In this document: positions 32,822 through 41,289 of the stretch, in pieces
How the letters are laid out: every line of letters begins with the position of its first letter
Position numbering within the stretch: the stretch's first letter is position 1
Source of the DNA: a virus
Reading direction: 5' to 3' (one strand)
DNA length: 64,000 nucleotides
IMG/VR virus record: IMGVR_UViG_3300026484_000402
Location: 1-64,000 of that record
Made by a program: the position numbers and the translations under genes
The notes under the pieces: generated by a model
Told to the model about the DNA's origin: nothing
Database searches by the model: none
The model's input: only the letters and a program-made list of their open reading frames with translations

Positions 32822-33089
32822 TTCATTGTTTATTATCGGTTGTGCACAAAAAAAAGTTGTATATATAAAAAACAAATGCCCGTCTTTTAGGTATGAACCA
32901 AGCATCCCTAAAAGTAAGACTTTTACTTTTTCAAGTAAAAATGATAAAATTGTTTTATCAAAGCAGGATTTTAAAGAAATTTTAAAAAATTATTCTTTTA
33001 TGAAAAATGAACTAAATCAAACAAAAAAATATATAAAAGAATACAACAAAATGATACAAAGGATTAACAATGTCAGATATAGTAACTAA
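32793..33089 (+). CDS. Outer-membrane spanin lipoprotein (Rz1-like)
   Basis: 98 residues from MVKKLLLLFSSLFIIGC. The signal sequence ends in the lipobox FIIGC with Cys17 as lipidation site, followed by a coiled-coil C-terminus. The ATG at 32793 overlaps the i-spanin stop by 29 bases, the overlapped arrangement known for spanin pairs. A longer in-frame reading from 32733 is rejected because it would bury the signal peptide. It completes the lysis set with the holin and endolysin. Confidence 0.75.
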   Translation: MVKKLLLLFSSLFIIGCAQKKVVYIKNKCPSFRYEPSIPKSKTFTFSSKNDKIVLSKQDFKEILKNYSFMKNELNQTKKYIKEYNKMIQRINNVRYSN

Positions 33090-33630
33090 ATTGGAGAAAA
33101 TAGCTGAAGAGCTTCCTAAAATAGAAGACGCTATTGGGGCTAAAAACACATTGGAAAAAATAGCTTTTGCAGTTAAAGCGCTAGAAATAATAGACAATGG
33201 TGGAATGAGTAAAGAAGCAGCAGTGTCTAGCAATTCATTAAGCCAAATAGGTGGGACTATGGCTAAAGCGTTAGTTGCGGGTCTAGGTATAGGACTTGCT
33301 GGAGAAGCATTAGATATTGGTCATCAAAAAGTAAAAAAGATGTTTTTTGAGAGAAAATTGAATTCTTTAGCAAAAGCGGTAAAAAAGGAAGCCCCTGAAC
33401 TTAAACATACAGATGATGCAAAAATAAAGAAAATGCTAGAGGCTGGATATGAATTGGCCCCTGAAGTAATGGAAAATCCAACTCTTGCTGCAAGTTTTGT
33501 AAGCATAGGAAATAGTTTAGGTGGAAAAGTTGACCCTAATACGATGAAAATTTTCGCAGACATACATTCAAAATTAAATGGGAGAGGAAAGTTTTCCGAT
33601 AATTTAACATCAGGAATAGGACTTATATAA
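33070..33630 (+). CDS. Virion-type protein with K-x-A motifs and glycine zipper, 186 aa
   Basis: A helical protein with LEKIAEEL, LEKIAFAV and SKEAAVSS, and a Gly-rich hydrophobic segment (MAKALVAGLGIGLAGEAL, about 60-77). It overlaps the o-spanin gene by 20 bases, with AAAGGAT before the ATG. Similar composition to the other K-x-A proteins suggests a head-internal or ejected protein. Not recognised. Confidence 0.55.
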   Translation: MSDIVTKLEKIAEELPKIEDAIGAKNTLEKIAFAVKALEIIDNGGMSKEAAVSSNSLSQIGGTMAKALVAGLGIGLAGEALDIGHQKVKKMFFERKLNSLAKAVKKEAPELKHTDDAKIKKMLEAGYELAPEVMENPTLAASFVSIGNSLGGKVDPNTMKIFADIHSKLNGRGKFSDNLTSGIGLI

Positions 33631-33639
33631 GGTGGTAAA

Positions 33640-34185
33640 ATGGGAGCTTATAAAATAAAACAAAAAACAAAAAAACCAAAATATAACATATTCAATATAC
33701 CTAAAATTAAAACAAATATTGATTTAGCTAAATATGACCCTGTTACTGGAGAGAAAATAGCACTAGATTCCAATTTAAATAATTCCGAACAAAATGTAAC
33801 CGGGAATGTTCCAAGTGCGTTATCTGGGAGAAAACAGGCTGATAAAAATGATTATTACAATTTAAGAAAAATGAAAATGGAAACTATGGCAGATGCTCTT
33901 CAAAGCAGAAAACAACCGGTGGATTTATTTGAAGCTGTAAAAAATGGAACAGTAGGAACTACTGCAGGGGTTGCGATAGGAAATATCTTGAATACTTCTA
34001 ATAGAGCTAAAGGTTTGTTGGGTCTGGGACTTGGAGGCGCTATTGCTGCGATGGATGTTAATAGACAACTTAGAAAATATAATAATCAAATGGCTGCTAG
34101 AGAAGCTTTAATTGGACAGCCAACAGATAGGGAAAAAGCTTACATGAAATTATTGAGAGAAAAATATTCACAAGGTAAAAAATAA
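33640..34185 (+). CDS. Basic virion-type protein with glycine zipper, 181 aa
   Basis: A basic N-terminus (KIKQKTKKPKYNIFNIPKIK) and a hydrophobic Gly-rich segment (GLLGLGLGGAIAAMDV, about 125-140). Overlaps the next gene by one base. It may be a DNA-associated internal protein; no family recognised. Confidence 0.55.
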   Translation: MGAYKIKQKTKKPKYNIFNIPKIKTNIDLAKYDPVTGEKIALDSNLNNSEQNVTGNVPSALSGRKQADKNDYYNLRKMKMETMADALQSRKQPVDLFEAVKNGTVGTTAGVAIGNILNTSNRAKGLLGLGLGGAIAAMDVNRQLRKYNNQMAAREALIGQPTDREKAYMKLLREKYSQGKK

Positions 34186-34709
34186 TGGATATTTTTAATT
34201 ATTCAGACACAGATTATTCTGCGATTTTGTATAAAGATTTTTTTGTAATTTATATGAACTTAATAAAATCAAAACTTAGAGATAATAATATTGATGAAAA
34301 AATAGTTAGGCTCATAGATGCAGATACAATAAATGTTAATAGAGCGCCTTTGATAATCCTTAAAAGAACACATAGTCCACAACCTCCTACAGGAGCATTA
34401 TTAAATGAAAGGCTTAACACTATAAATAACAAAAATATAATTAACAGTGTTTCATACCAAATGTTTAATTTGTTGATAACTTGCTATGGAAACACATATC
34501 TAGAATCTGAAAGACTTGCCAGTTTAGTAATAGAGTCAATAATTCTTTCATCAATAAACAAAATTAGGGCTTTAAGTGAAAACAGAATTATAGGTCACGA
34601 ATTTTTAAATTGGTCAGAAACAGGGTTAGTGTCACAAGATACTAAATTATTTGCAAGTTCTATAGAAATAAGAATAAGCACAATGTTTGAAACATCAACA
34701 GTGTTATAA
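34185..34709 (+). CDS. Possible tail terminator or neck protein, 174 aa
   Basis: The middle SYQMFNLLITCYGNTYLESERLASLVIESIILSSINKIRA, followed by a beta-rich end (KLFASSIEIRIST), resembles the order of elements in tail completion/terminator proteins, which cap the tail tube. Only structural resemblance by eye; the gene lies among head and neck genes before the protease. Confidence 0.35.
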   Translation: MDIFNYSDTDYSAILYKDFFVIYMNLIKSKLRDNNIDEKIVRLIDADTINVNRAPLIILKRTHSPQPPTGALLNERLNTINNKNIINSVSYQMFNLLITCYGNTYLESERLASLVIESIILSSINKIRALSENRIIGHEFLNWSETGLVSQDTKLFASSIEIRISTMFETSTVL

Positions 34710-34724
34710 AAAAAAGGAAGTAAT

Positions 34725-35657
34725 ATGAATTTATACCCTTTGTTTTTAGGAAATGGAAATTCCTCAGCAGGACATGGTTCTTTTACTTTAGCTATTAAGG
34801 CCACTTGCGAAACAATCCAGAATACAAATAATACGTATAAATTAAACGGAGAAGTAGCGAATTATGAATCTAATTCAAATCTAGAATTAAGTGGATTTAT
34901 AGCTGAGGGGTTGCCATATTATGCTATGTGGATGCAAACGGTAGATAATTCAATTGCATTAAATTTCTCTCTTTTGTCTGAGGAATATGAGATAGCGATT
35001 TTGGACCAGGAAGTAAATATACAACAACCAGATGTAATATTCACCTTTGAAGCCCTTCCCGCTTCTGTTAGTTTAAGTTGTATTTTGGAAGAAAAAGATT
35101 TCACTTCAACACTTTCTATAGGAGAAAACAAAATTATAGAAATTACCGAAAATGTTATAGAGTTAAATGAGAACAATGTTGTCTTTAACACTCAAGCAGG
35201 TAATATATACAGCACTCTTCTAGAGGAAACAATATATCCAACAAATATTAATGCAGAAATATTAAACAACAATATTACCATACTTGGATATGTAAATGGT
35301 GAATTTGTAAGCATTAACACCAATATCGATAAGAATTATGTAATAGAAATTAAAAAAGGATGGAACAACATTATAGTGCCAACCATTATAGCAAACAATA
35401 AAGAAATGAGAATTTATGATTTTGTAAACATATTGGCTAATTATATAGACAAAGAGCCTTATGAATTATTTGAAATCGCTTCATTCGTGGAAAATGATAC
35501 TGAAAACAATTTTATTATTACAAAAGAATTTGTTTCAAATGTTAATGGTCCAAATAATTTTAAACTATTTAAACAAATTAATAAAAAGATGTATCCTGTT
35601 CCATTCTTAATTAAATCTTTAGTTGATATTAATATTCCATTAAAAGAAGTGTTATGA
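34725..35657 (+). CDS. Hypothetical beta-rich virion protein, 310 aa
   Basis: Predominantly beta-strand with a Gly/Ser-rich start (LFLGNGNSSAGHGSFTLAIKA). The mid-part reads like repeated short beta units. AAAGGAAG precedes the ATG. It overlaps the next gene in ATGA fashion. A structural protein is likely from context, exact role unknown. Confidence 0.5.
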   Translation: MNLYPLFLGNGNSSAGHGSFTLAIKATCETIQNTNNTYKLNGEVANYESNSNLELSGFIAEGLPYYAMWMQTVDNSIALNFSLLSEEYEIAILDQEVNIQQPDVIFTFEALPASVSLSCILEEKDFTSTLSIGENKIIEITENVIELNENNVVFNTQAGNIYSTLLEETIYPTNINAEILNNNITILGYVNGEFVSINTNIDKNYVIEIKKGWNNIIVPTIIANNKEMRIYDFVNILANYIDKEPYELFEIASFVENDTENNFIITKEFVSNVNGPNNFKLFKQINKKMYPVPFLIKSLVDINIPLKEVL

Positions 35658-35887
35658 CGTGTGTAAGAATTGATAACATTGGGGTTATACAAGAAATAAC
35701 CAGATACATGAGAGAAAAAGTGTTTATTTGTAGAAAAAGATATGTTTGTTTAAAAGCTAAAGATTTTGCTACAGAAAAAGTATATTTAAACGAATTAATG
35801 GATATTTTGAGAAATACGCCAATAAAAACAACTTTTGAAATAATGTATAATTATATAAAAGATGAAGGAGAATGTAATGCTCACTAA
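35654..35887 (+). CDS. Hypothetical protein, 77 aa
   Basis: Starts in a four-base overlap with the gene before and ends 11 bases inside the protease gene. It is basic in the middle (REKVFICRKRYVCLKAKD) and acidic at the end. Not recognised; its position suggests a head-assembly accessory. Confidence 0.5.
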   Translation: MTCVRIDNIGVIQEITRYMREKVFICRKRYVCLKAKDFATEKVYLNELMDILRNTPIKTTFEIMYNYIKDEGECNAH

Positions 35888-37178
35888 ATATATAGATGCA
35901 CAAATTGAATACGCTGAAGCAGAAAAAGAAATATGTCCCAATGGAATGTGCTCAATAGTAAAAACAGCTTCTGAAAGACCTGAGATTTTTAATGATATAA
36001 AAATTAAAAAAAATCACGCATATTTATATGTAATAGCTATGGGAGCTGGAGATTTTTATGGCGAAAACAAAAATGGAGACTTTTTTTGGGAAAAAGATTT
36101 AAAACAATATTACACTAAATTTTTAACATCAGGAGTATTTGTTCAACACGACAATAAAGACCCATCAAAAAGTATTGGTAAGGTTTTAAAAGCTATTTAT
36201 AACGATGAAATGCATAGAGTGGAACTACTTATAGAGATAAAAAAGGAATTAGCACCAGATATTTATTATTCTATTGAAAATGGAGAAAGAATAGCGGTTT
36301 CTATGGGAACCAAAGTTACCGAAGAACATTGCTCTTATTGTGGGCATGTCACAAAAGACAGTCTAGCAAACAGATGTGAGCATTTGAAATATATGATGCA
36401 TCAAATAATGCCTAATGGTGTAAGAGTTTTTGCTATAAACCATCCTCCTTTAAATTTCTTTGATATTTCTATAGTAAGAAGACCTGCTGATACTCAGGGG
36501 TATGCATTATTTCAAAAAGTAGCATCTGATAATAGTGAAAGGTTAATGCCCCAAAAAAAAGCTCTTTCTAAAATAGCAGAATTAAAAAAAAGAATAGATG
36601 CGTGGGCAGTATCAAATCCTCTCAACTATTCTGATATTAGAGAAATGAAACAAATACCTATGCCTATATTGAGTAATTTTATTAAAACAAATAATATTTT
36701 ATTAAGACCATCTGAGATAATAGGTTTATTAAGCAATATAGATGAATATACATATTCTTCTCTAACCAAGTATGACACTTTAAAAACAATGATTAGATTA
36801 TTGTCTTTATTGGAAGGGTGTGCACAACCACATATTGCTCCGGTTATTAAAATGGCCTCTGAAGACAGATATCCTGTTTTGAACAAATTAAAACATAGAG
36901 AAATATTAGTAAAAGAAGCTATGAATCAAATGGAATCGGAAAATATAGACGCTTTTGGAAATAAAAGAATAAAAATGAGAAAAAAACACAAAACCACTTC
37001 ATATCCATATAATGAATATGCTGGAATAAGAATAAATTTAAACAATGGAGATAGTGTAACAGTTCAAGAACATATATTTGACGATGTTTTTGAAGCCTTC
37101 AAAGACAGTGGAGCAATTGATTCAGTATATGGAATATTGCCTAATGGAACTGAGAAAATAATATCTATCCAAAGGTAA
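35877..37178 (+). CDS. Prohead protease
   Basis: 433 residues from MLTKYIDAQ; ATG at 35877 is preferred because GAAGGAG precedes it. Residues 40-215 fit the herpesvirus/HK97-type maturation protease fold: GVFVQHDNKDPSKSIGKV with H91 as probable catalytic His and RIAVSMGTK with S142 as probable nucleophile. A zinc knuckle (C152, C155, C167, H169) is inserted after the Ser, which is unusual. The C-terminal 200 residues may act as scaffold. It carries KTASERP at residues 29-35 and QKVASDN later, possible self-processing sites. It trims head proteins during maturation. Confidence 0.65.
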   Translation: MLTKYIDAQIEYAEAEKEICPNGMCSIVKTASERPEIFNDIKIKKNHAYLYVIAMGAGDFYGENKNGDFFWEKDLKQYYTKFLTSGVFVQHDNKDPSKSIGKVLKAIYNDEMHRVELLIEIKKELAPDIYYSIENGERIAVSMGTKVTEEHCSYCGHVTKDSLANRCEHLKYMMHQIMPNGVRVFAINHPPLNFFDISIVRRPADTQGYALFQKVASDNSERLMPQKKALSKIAELKKRIDAWAVSNPLNYSDIREMKQIPMPILSNFIKTNNILLRPSEIIGLLSNIDEYTYSSLTKYDTLKTMIRLLSLLEGCAQPHIAPVIKMASEDRYPVLNKLKHREILVKEAMNQMESENIDAFGNKRIKMRKKHKTTSYPYNEYAGIRINLNNGDSVTVQEHIFDDVFEAFKDSGAIDSVYGILPNGTEKIISIQR

Positions 37179-37181
37179 TTT

Positions 37182-38357
37182 GTGGGCAAAAAAATTGGTA
37201 TTGGCAAAGTGGTAAATGTTTTTATTGATTCAACAAACACAATAAAAGCAGATGTTAAATTAGATAGTGGTGGTTATATAAAAGCTGTATTAGGGTCTGA
37301 AAAAATAAATGAAGACGATATTGTATATGTTATGAAAGATGATTTTGGCAGATATTATTTGACCCATAAAACATCATATAACCAAAGTTTGTTTACTTAT
37401 TTGGAATCCCCTTTTTACACTACTGTTGCAGGAGATTTTATTACAGGTGTTACCTTACTTGATATAGGAAATGATAGTTTTGTTATAAATTTTGATTTAT
37501 TAAATTCGGGTTCTCTGGCTATTGGTTCAGATATTGCATATATGGGGGTTGATTATGTTAATTATGTAGCTATAAAAAATGATACTAGTATTAGAAAGTT
37601 TGAAAGCGGCACATTGATAGAGGGTCCATTAATAAAAGGTTTTTCTTTTGATAAAAAGATTTCGTTTGAATTTTTAATAGGAAAAGTAAGAGATGATTTA
37701 CTGCATCTAAAATCTATACAAGATATTGGAAAGATAATAGTTAAATCTACGAATTCTTTTGCTGAAATTATGGGCAAGTATGGAGCTCAACTAATATCTA
37801 TATCTGAGGTATATAAAATAAAAGGCGTTGGTATAGGTTCTTATGTTGAATTAATTGCTATAGACCCTTCTTTTGCATCAGATTATTTAGATGATGTTAG
37901 AACAAATTTTTCCAAATTAACAGAAGAACTTAATGCACTAAAAATAAATCCTGATGTAATTATTGAATTTGATTTAGTTTTATCAAAAACTCCATACAAT
38001 TCAAATATCTCAATTTCTTTTTTTGGTGAAATATATTATGTTACTTATTTTAAAGCAATAACTCTTGATGGAAATCGTATTGAAATATCAGCAAAACATA
38101 TAAAATTAAATAATACAGATATTCTTAAAACAAATATTTCAGAAATGAAATTTAACAAGATTTTTGTAAACAATGCTTTTTATGTTAATGAAGGAGAAAC
38201 CTCTCTAGCAATATTAAACCCAAAATTAACGTTATTACTAAGAGATGCCGTATTGTCTGTTGATAAATATGAAATCACTGCCACAGACTATATAGATATG
38301 CATGTAGGCGGCAAAGGATTCTATATAGATATATATGGTACTAGCTCACATCACTGA
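37182..38357 (+). CDS. Baseplate or spike-like protein, 391 aa
   Basis: The start is GTG at 37182 after AAAGG. The first 60 residues (GIGKVVNVFIDSTNTIKADVKLDSGGYIKAVLG...DDIVYVMKDDFGRYYLTHK) resemble the OB-like domain of baseplate spike/hub proteins. The rest is mixed beta with no enzyme motif. Its place between the protease and a fibre-like protein fits a virion part. Tentative. Confidence 0.4.
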   Translation: MGKKIGIGKVVNVFIDSTNTIKADVKLDSGGYIKAVLGSEKINEDDIVYVMKDDFGRYYLTHKTSYNQSLFTYLESPFYTTVAGDFITGVTLLDIGNDSFVINFDLLNSGSLAIGSDIAYMGVDYVNYVAIKNDTSIRKFESGTLIEGPLIKGFSFDKKISFEFLIGKVRDDLLHLKSIQDIGKIIVKSTNSFAEIMGKYGAQLISISEVYKIKGVGIGSYVELIAIDPSFASDYLDDVRTNFSKLTEELNALKINPDVIIEFDLVLSKTPYNSNISISFFGEIYYVTYFKAITLDGNRIEISAKHIKLNNTDILKTNISEMKFNKIFVNNAFYVNEGETSLAILNPKLTLLLRDAVLSVDKYEITATDYIDMHVGGKGFYIDIYGTSSHH

Positions 38358-38442
38358 TGATTCGTGTTTTTTTATAGTAATAATTTACTTTTTTCTATTT
38401 TTAAGTAAAATAATAATGAAAACTAAAATTAAAGGAGATAAT

Positions 38443-39093
38443 ATGAACGAAATTCAACAATTGTTACAGCTTGTTGCGCAACATTTTGGTTGGCAGGTTG
38501 GGGACAAGATAAAGACAGAAATAAACAGTATACTTGCCCTAGAAAATGTAGACATTAAGGAACTTCAAAACAGAATAAAAACCATTGAAAGTATTCTTGA
38601 TGCCGACCCTGATACTGAGGAATTTGATGTAGCGCAAAATATTATCACTCAGCTTACTAATATTTTAACTAGACTTACAGATATTGAAAACAATATTTCA
38701 GATATTAGTTCAAGACTAGCTGATGTTGAATCACAAAATCAACAACAAAACAAAAGACTTGATGATATAGAATCACAATTATCCAATTTAACTTCAAATG
38801 ATACAATTAATGGGATTCAGGAAGAAATTAGCAATATTGAAACAGAAATTGATAATATTGAAAACATAATAGACAGTAAAGCCGACAAAACATATGTTGA
38901 TGAAAAATTTGTAACAAAAGAAAGTGTTACATCTATTAATGTAGAAGCATTAGCAAATATATTTAGAGCAGCAATGGATTGTGGATTTAACGGAGTTAGT
39001 TTAAGCGATTGCAATACTAATAATTCAAACAATAACCCACAAGATAATTCTGATAATGAAAATGGTGATACTGGGGACGGAGCAGTAATATAA
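38443..39093 (+). CDS. Coiled-coil fibre/whisker-like protein, 216 aa
   Basis: Start at 38443, supported by AAAGGAG; an open reading upstream has no ribosome site. Residues 50-160 are continuous heptads (LTRLTDIENNISDISSRLADVESQ), then DSKADKTYVDEKFVTKES, a motif common in trimeric phage fibres, and a low-complexity Asn/Asp tail. It probably forms a trimeric rod on tail or neck. Confidence 0.6.
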   Translation: MNEIQQLLQLVAQHFGWQVGDKIKTEINSILALENVDIKELQNRIKTIESILDADPDTEEFDVAQNIITQLTNILTRLTDIENNISDISSRLADVESQNQQQNKRLDDIESQLSNLTSNDTINGIQEEISNIETEIDNIENIIDSKADKTYVDEKFVTKESVTSINVEALANIFRAAMDCGFNGVSLSDCNTNNSNNNPQDNSDNENGDTGDGAVI

Positions 39094-39138
39094 TTGATTT
39101 TCCTCCCTCTTTTTTTGTATAATGCCTTTTAAAAAGGC
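39094..39138 (+). promoter_or_regulatory. Promoter merged with a terminator-like hairpin before the VRR-NUC gene
   Basis: TTGATT (39094-39099), 18-bp spacer, T-rich tract plus G, TATAAT (39118-39123). Directly after it GCCTT (39124-39128)/AAGGC (39134-39138) forms a hairpin followed by G and five T. In read-through RNA this can terminate transcription or hide the Shine-Dalgarno AAGG; RNA started near 39130 lacks the 5' arm. Confidence 0.5.
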
Positions 39139-39144
39139 GTTTTT

Positions 39145-39570
39145 ATGAAAATACCTTCTAAAAAACCTCTTACTGAAAAACAAATTCAAAATATGATTAT
39201 AAAATATTTAGAATGGAGAAAAGATATATTCTTTTGGAGGCAAAATTCAGGTTCTTTTACTGAAAAAGCAAAATCTGTTTTAAGTAAAATAATTAATTCT
39301 ATCCCCAGTTTGAGTCCTACTATTAAGGCAAGAATTATAGGTTCGTTTTACAGACAAGTAGGGCATTACGATTGTGCTAGTGTTAAAGGGCTTCCTGATA
39401 TAATAGTTATCCAAAACGGAAAATTTATAGGACTTGAAGTAAAGACCAAAACAGGAAGACAAAGAGAGACCCAAAAAAACGTTCAAAATAAAATAGAAAA
39501 AGTTGGAGGGGAGTATTATATAGTAAGAAGTGTAGATGATGTAAAAAGAATATTGGACAAAAACAAATAA
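39145..39570 (+). CDS. VRR-NUC domain nuclease
   Basis: 141 residues. LTEKQIQNMIIKYLEWR, WRQNSG, KGLPDIIVIQNGKFIGLEVKTKTGRQRETQ, GGEYYIVRS: the PD...ExK catalytic core with a following Gln, as in VRR-NUC/PD-(D/E)xK junction nucleases. It may resolve branched DNA before packaging, replacing an endonuclease VII. It has its own promoter within the virion operon. Confidence 0.85.
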   Translation: MKIPSKKPLTEKQIQNMIIKYLEWRKDIFFWRQNSGSFTEKAKSVLSKIINSIPSLSPTIKARIIGSFYRQVGHYDCASVKGLPDIIVIQNGKFIGLEVKTKTGRQRETQKNVQNKIEKVGGEYYIVRSVDDVKRILDKNK

Positions 39571-39576
39571 ACTTGT

Positions 39577-39582
39577 TACAAT
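39577..39582 (+). promoter_or_regulatory. Candidate promoter (-10 box TACAAT)
   Basis: Lies 24 bases before the gene at 39607. CUUGU/ACAAG (39572-39576 and 39594-39598) could form a short hairpin touching the Shine-Dalgarno AAGGAG. Weak evidence. Confidence 0.3.
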
Positions 39583-39606
39583 TAAAAAAAATTACAAGGA
39601 GCATTT

Positions 39607-40245
39607 ATGAGCTTTATAGAAAAAGTAGCTAGTTATTTTCAAACTTATGAAAATTCGTCAACTAAGGAAGGGTTGTTGAAAATAGCGGCTGAAGACGGGG
39701 TAACTGCCGATGACTTGGTTGCATTTCACAATTTAGTGTACGGTAATATTTTTACCGGCAAGAATCTCTTAAAAACAGCAAGCGAAAATCCTGAAAGTAA
39801 AATTATTGCTATAGGCATGGCATTTGACAAAGTTGCAAGTGGTGAAATGACCCCAGAAGAGGTTGTTGCTTACGCAAATGAACTAGGTATGACGAAAGAA
39901 GATGTTGATTTTATTTATGCACAAATTGAAAAACAAGCAGAAGAAGCTGGAATTATTGAACCAGAGGCAAATGAGTACGATGAAGATTTAACTGATAAAG
40001 TTGCAGAAGCAATGGATTATCTTGACGCAAACGGCATTGACCCTATAAGCGGGCTAATAATTGCTGCAAATGTTAATGAAGAAGGACTGATTGCTGACGA
40101 AAAAGTTGCTGAGGAAGCAGTTGAGGCTGGCTTTACAGAAGAGGACCTAACTAAAATTGCCGAAGTAGTTGATTTTCTAGGCGCTGTAGATGAAAAAGTT
40201 TTAGCTACTGCTGAAGCATTATTTGAAGCAGCGCATCAAGAATAA
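39607..40245 (+). CDS. Acidic repeat protein with eight K-x-A motifs, 212 aa
   Basis: All-helical and acidic, with EKVASYF, LKIAAED, LKTASEN, DKVASGE, EKQAEEA, DKVAEAM, EKVAEEA and TKIAEVV spaced along it. Residues about 125-205 are paralogous to the N-terminal part of the protein at 4001-4987. Such a small, acidic, abundant-looking protein with many potential cleavage motifs resembles a scaffold or internal head protein destroyed by the protease. Family unknown. Confidence 0.6.
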   Translation: MSFIEKVASYFQTYENSSTKEGLLKIAAEDGVTADDLVAFHNLVYGNIFTGKNLLKTASENPESKIIAIGMAFDKVASGEMTPEEVVAYANELGMTKEDVDFIYAQIEKQAEEAGIIEPEANEYDEDLTDKVAEAMDYLDANGIDPISGLIIAANVNEEGLIADEKVAEEAVEAGFTEEDLTKIAEVVDFLGAVDEKVLATAEALFEAAHQE

Positions 40246-40290
40246 ACCGCCTTTTCTCTTTCTTTTCACCTTTTAATTTCACTTATCTAT

Positions 40291-40318
40291 CTTTTTTTAG
40301 TATAATTAACAAAAAAAG
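40291..40318 (+). promoter_or_regulatory. Promoter (-10 TATAAT) with flanking T7/A7 arms
   Basis: TATAAT at 40301-40306 after a T7 tract, the Campylobacterota style. CTTTTTTT (40291-40298) is complementary to AAAAAAAG (40311-40318) of the Shine-Dalgarno; a hairpin is possible but the arms are homopolymers. Confidence 0.45.
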
Positions 40319-40325
40319 GACTGTT

Positions 40326-41288
40326 ATGTATCCAATAGAAGAATTAGCAAATCAAATAGTTAATTCAGACGATGTTGCTGCAGAATTTGCAAAAATCGCA
40401 AGCAATATGGATGAAAGGTGGAAAGTTACTTTAGCTAGAGAGGTAAATAAACAGAATTTTATTAAAAAACTTCAAGAATCAGACTTAAATTCAGATATAA
40501 GATTTGATGTAGTAGAAACCCCTGAAATGTCTAAACTAGCTTCTGAAAAAGAAAAAAGTAGACCCCAAAATCTTACTAAAACAGCTTCTGTTAACAAACA
40601 GGCGAACATAGAAAAAAAAGCACAAATATTGCCTTCAATGTTTGTTATAAAACAAAATGAAAATATTTATAGAGAAAAAATTTCCTCAGGATACACATAT
40701 AAAGAAACTTTAACAAAAGAAGCAAAAGAGGCAATTAATGATGAATTAGCATATGAATTAAAGGATAAAATAGCAAAAGAAGAAAATGAAAAAAATAGAT
40801 TATTATTTGAAGCAGAGGTGGCAAAAGAAATACTGCTTGATAAAATAGCTTCTTTAACAGATATGGAGTCTGAAATGAGAGATATTATAAAAACTCTAGT
40901 AAAATCTAATATGGAAAAATATGCTGAAGATGTTTTAATGAGAAGCAATGTGAGAACAGATATGTTATCAAAAGTAGCAAGCGAAAATCTTGATATTGAG
41001 AAAAAAGCCAAATTAGACGATGCTATAAATAAACTTGCTCAGATTGACGAATTAATGGAAAAAAAAGCTATTGGTCCTCTGGCTAGAGTTGTGACAACTG
41101 TATTAGGTAAAGGGCTAAATTTAATTGGGACTGGTGCTGCATATGGAGCAAGAGGAGCTGCAATAGCAGCAAAGGGATTTGCTAGAACAGCTATTAAACA
41201 CCCTATTGCCACTACTGCTGTAGTAGCCGGCTCTAATGTATCAGATAAATCTACTAATCAAATAAGAAATGTAGTGCTAGGATATTGA
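40326..41288 (+). CDS. Virion-type protein with eleven K-x-A motifs and glycine zipper, 320 aa
   Basis: Helical and highly charged. Motifs include AKIASNM, SKLASEK, TKTASVN, DKIASLT and SKVASEN. The C-terminal 75 residues are hydrophobic and Gly/Ala-rich (LGKGLNLIGTGAAYGARGAAI). This combination suits an internal head protein that is processed and then ejected or inserted in the membrane at infection; inference only. Confidence 0.6.
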   Translation: MYPIEELANQIVNSDDVAAEFAKIASNMDERWKVTLAREVNKQNFIKKLQESDLNSDIRFDVVETPEMSKLASEKEKSRPQNLTKTASVNKQANIEKKAQILPSMFVIKQNENIYREKISSGYTYKETLTKEAKEAINDELAYELKDKIAKEENEKNRLLFEAEVAKEILLDKIASLTDMESEMRDIIKTLVKSNMEKYAEDVLMRSNVRTDMLSKVASENLDIEKKAKLDDAINKLAQIDELMEKKAIGPLARVVTTVLGKGLNLIGTGAAYGARGAAIAAKGFARTAIKHPIATTAVVAGSNVSDKSTNQIRNVVLGY

Positions 41289-41289
41289 G

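Noticed and set aside
38335-38442. Longer N-terminus for the coiled-coil fibre protein
   Set aside because: The added residues are hydrophobic and T-rich-encoded, the first ATG lacks a Shine-Dalgarno and overlaps the previous gene, while AAAGGAG precedes the ATG at 38443.
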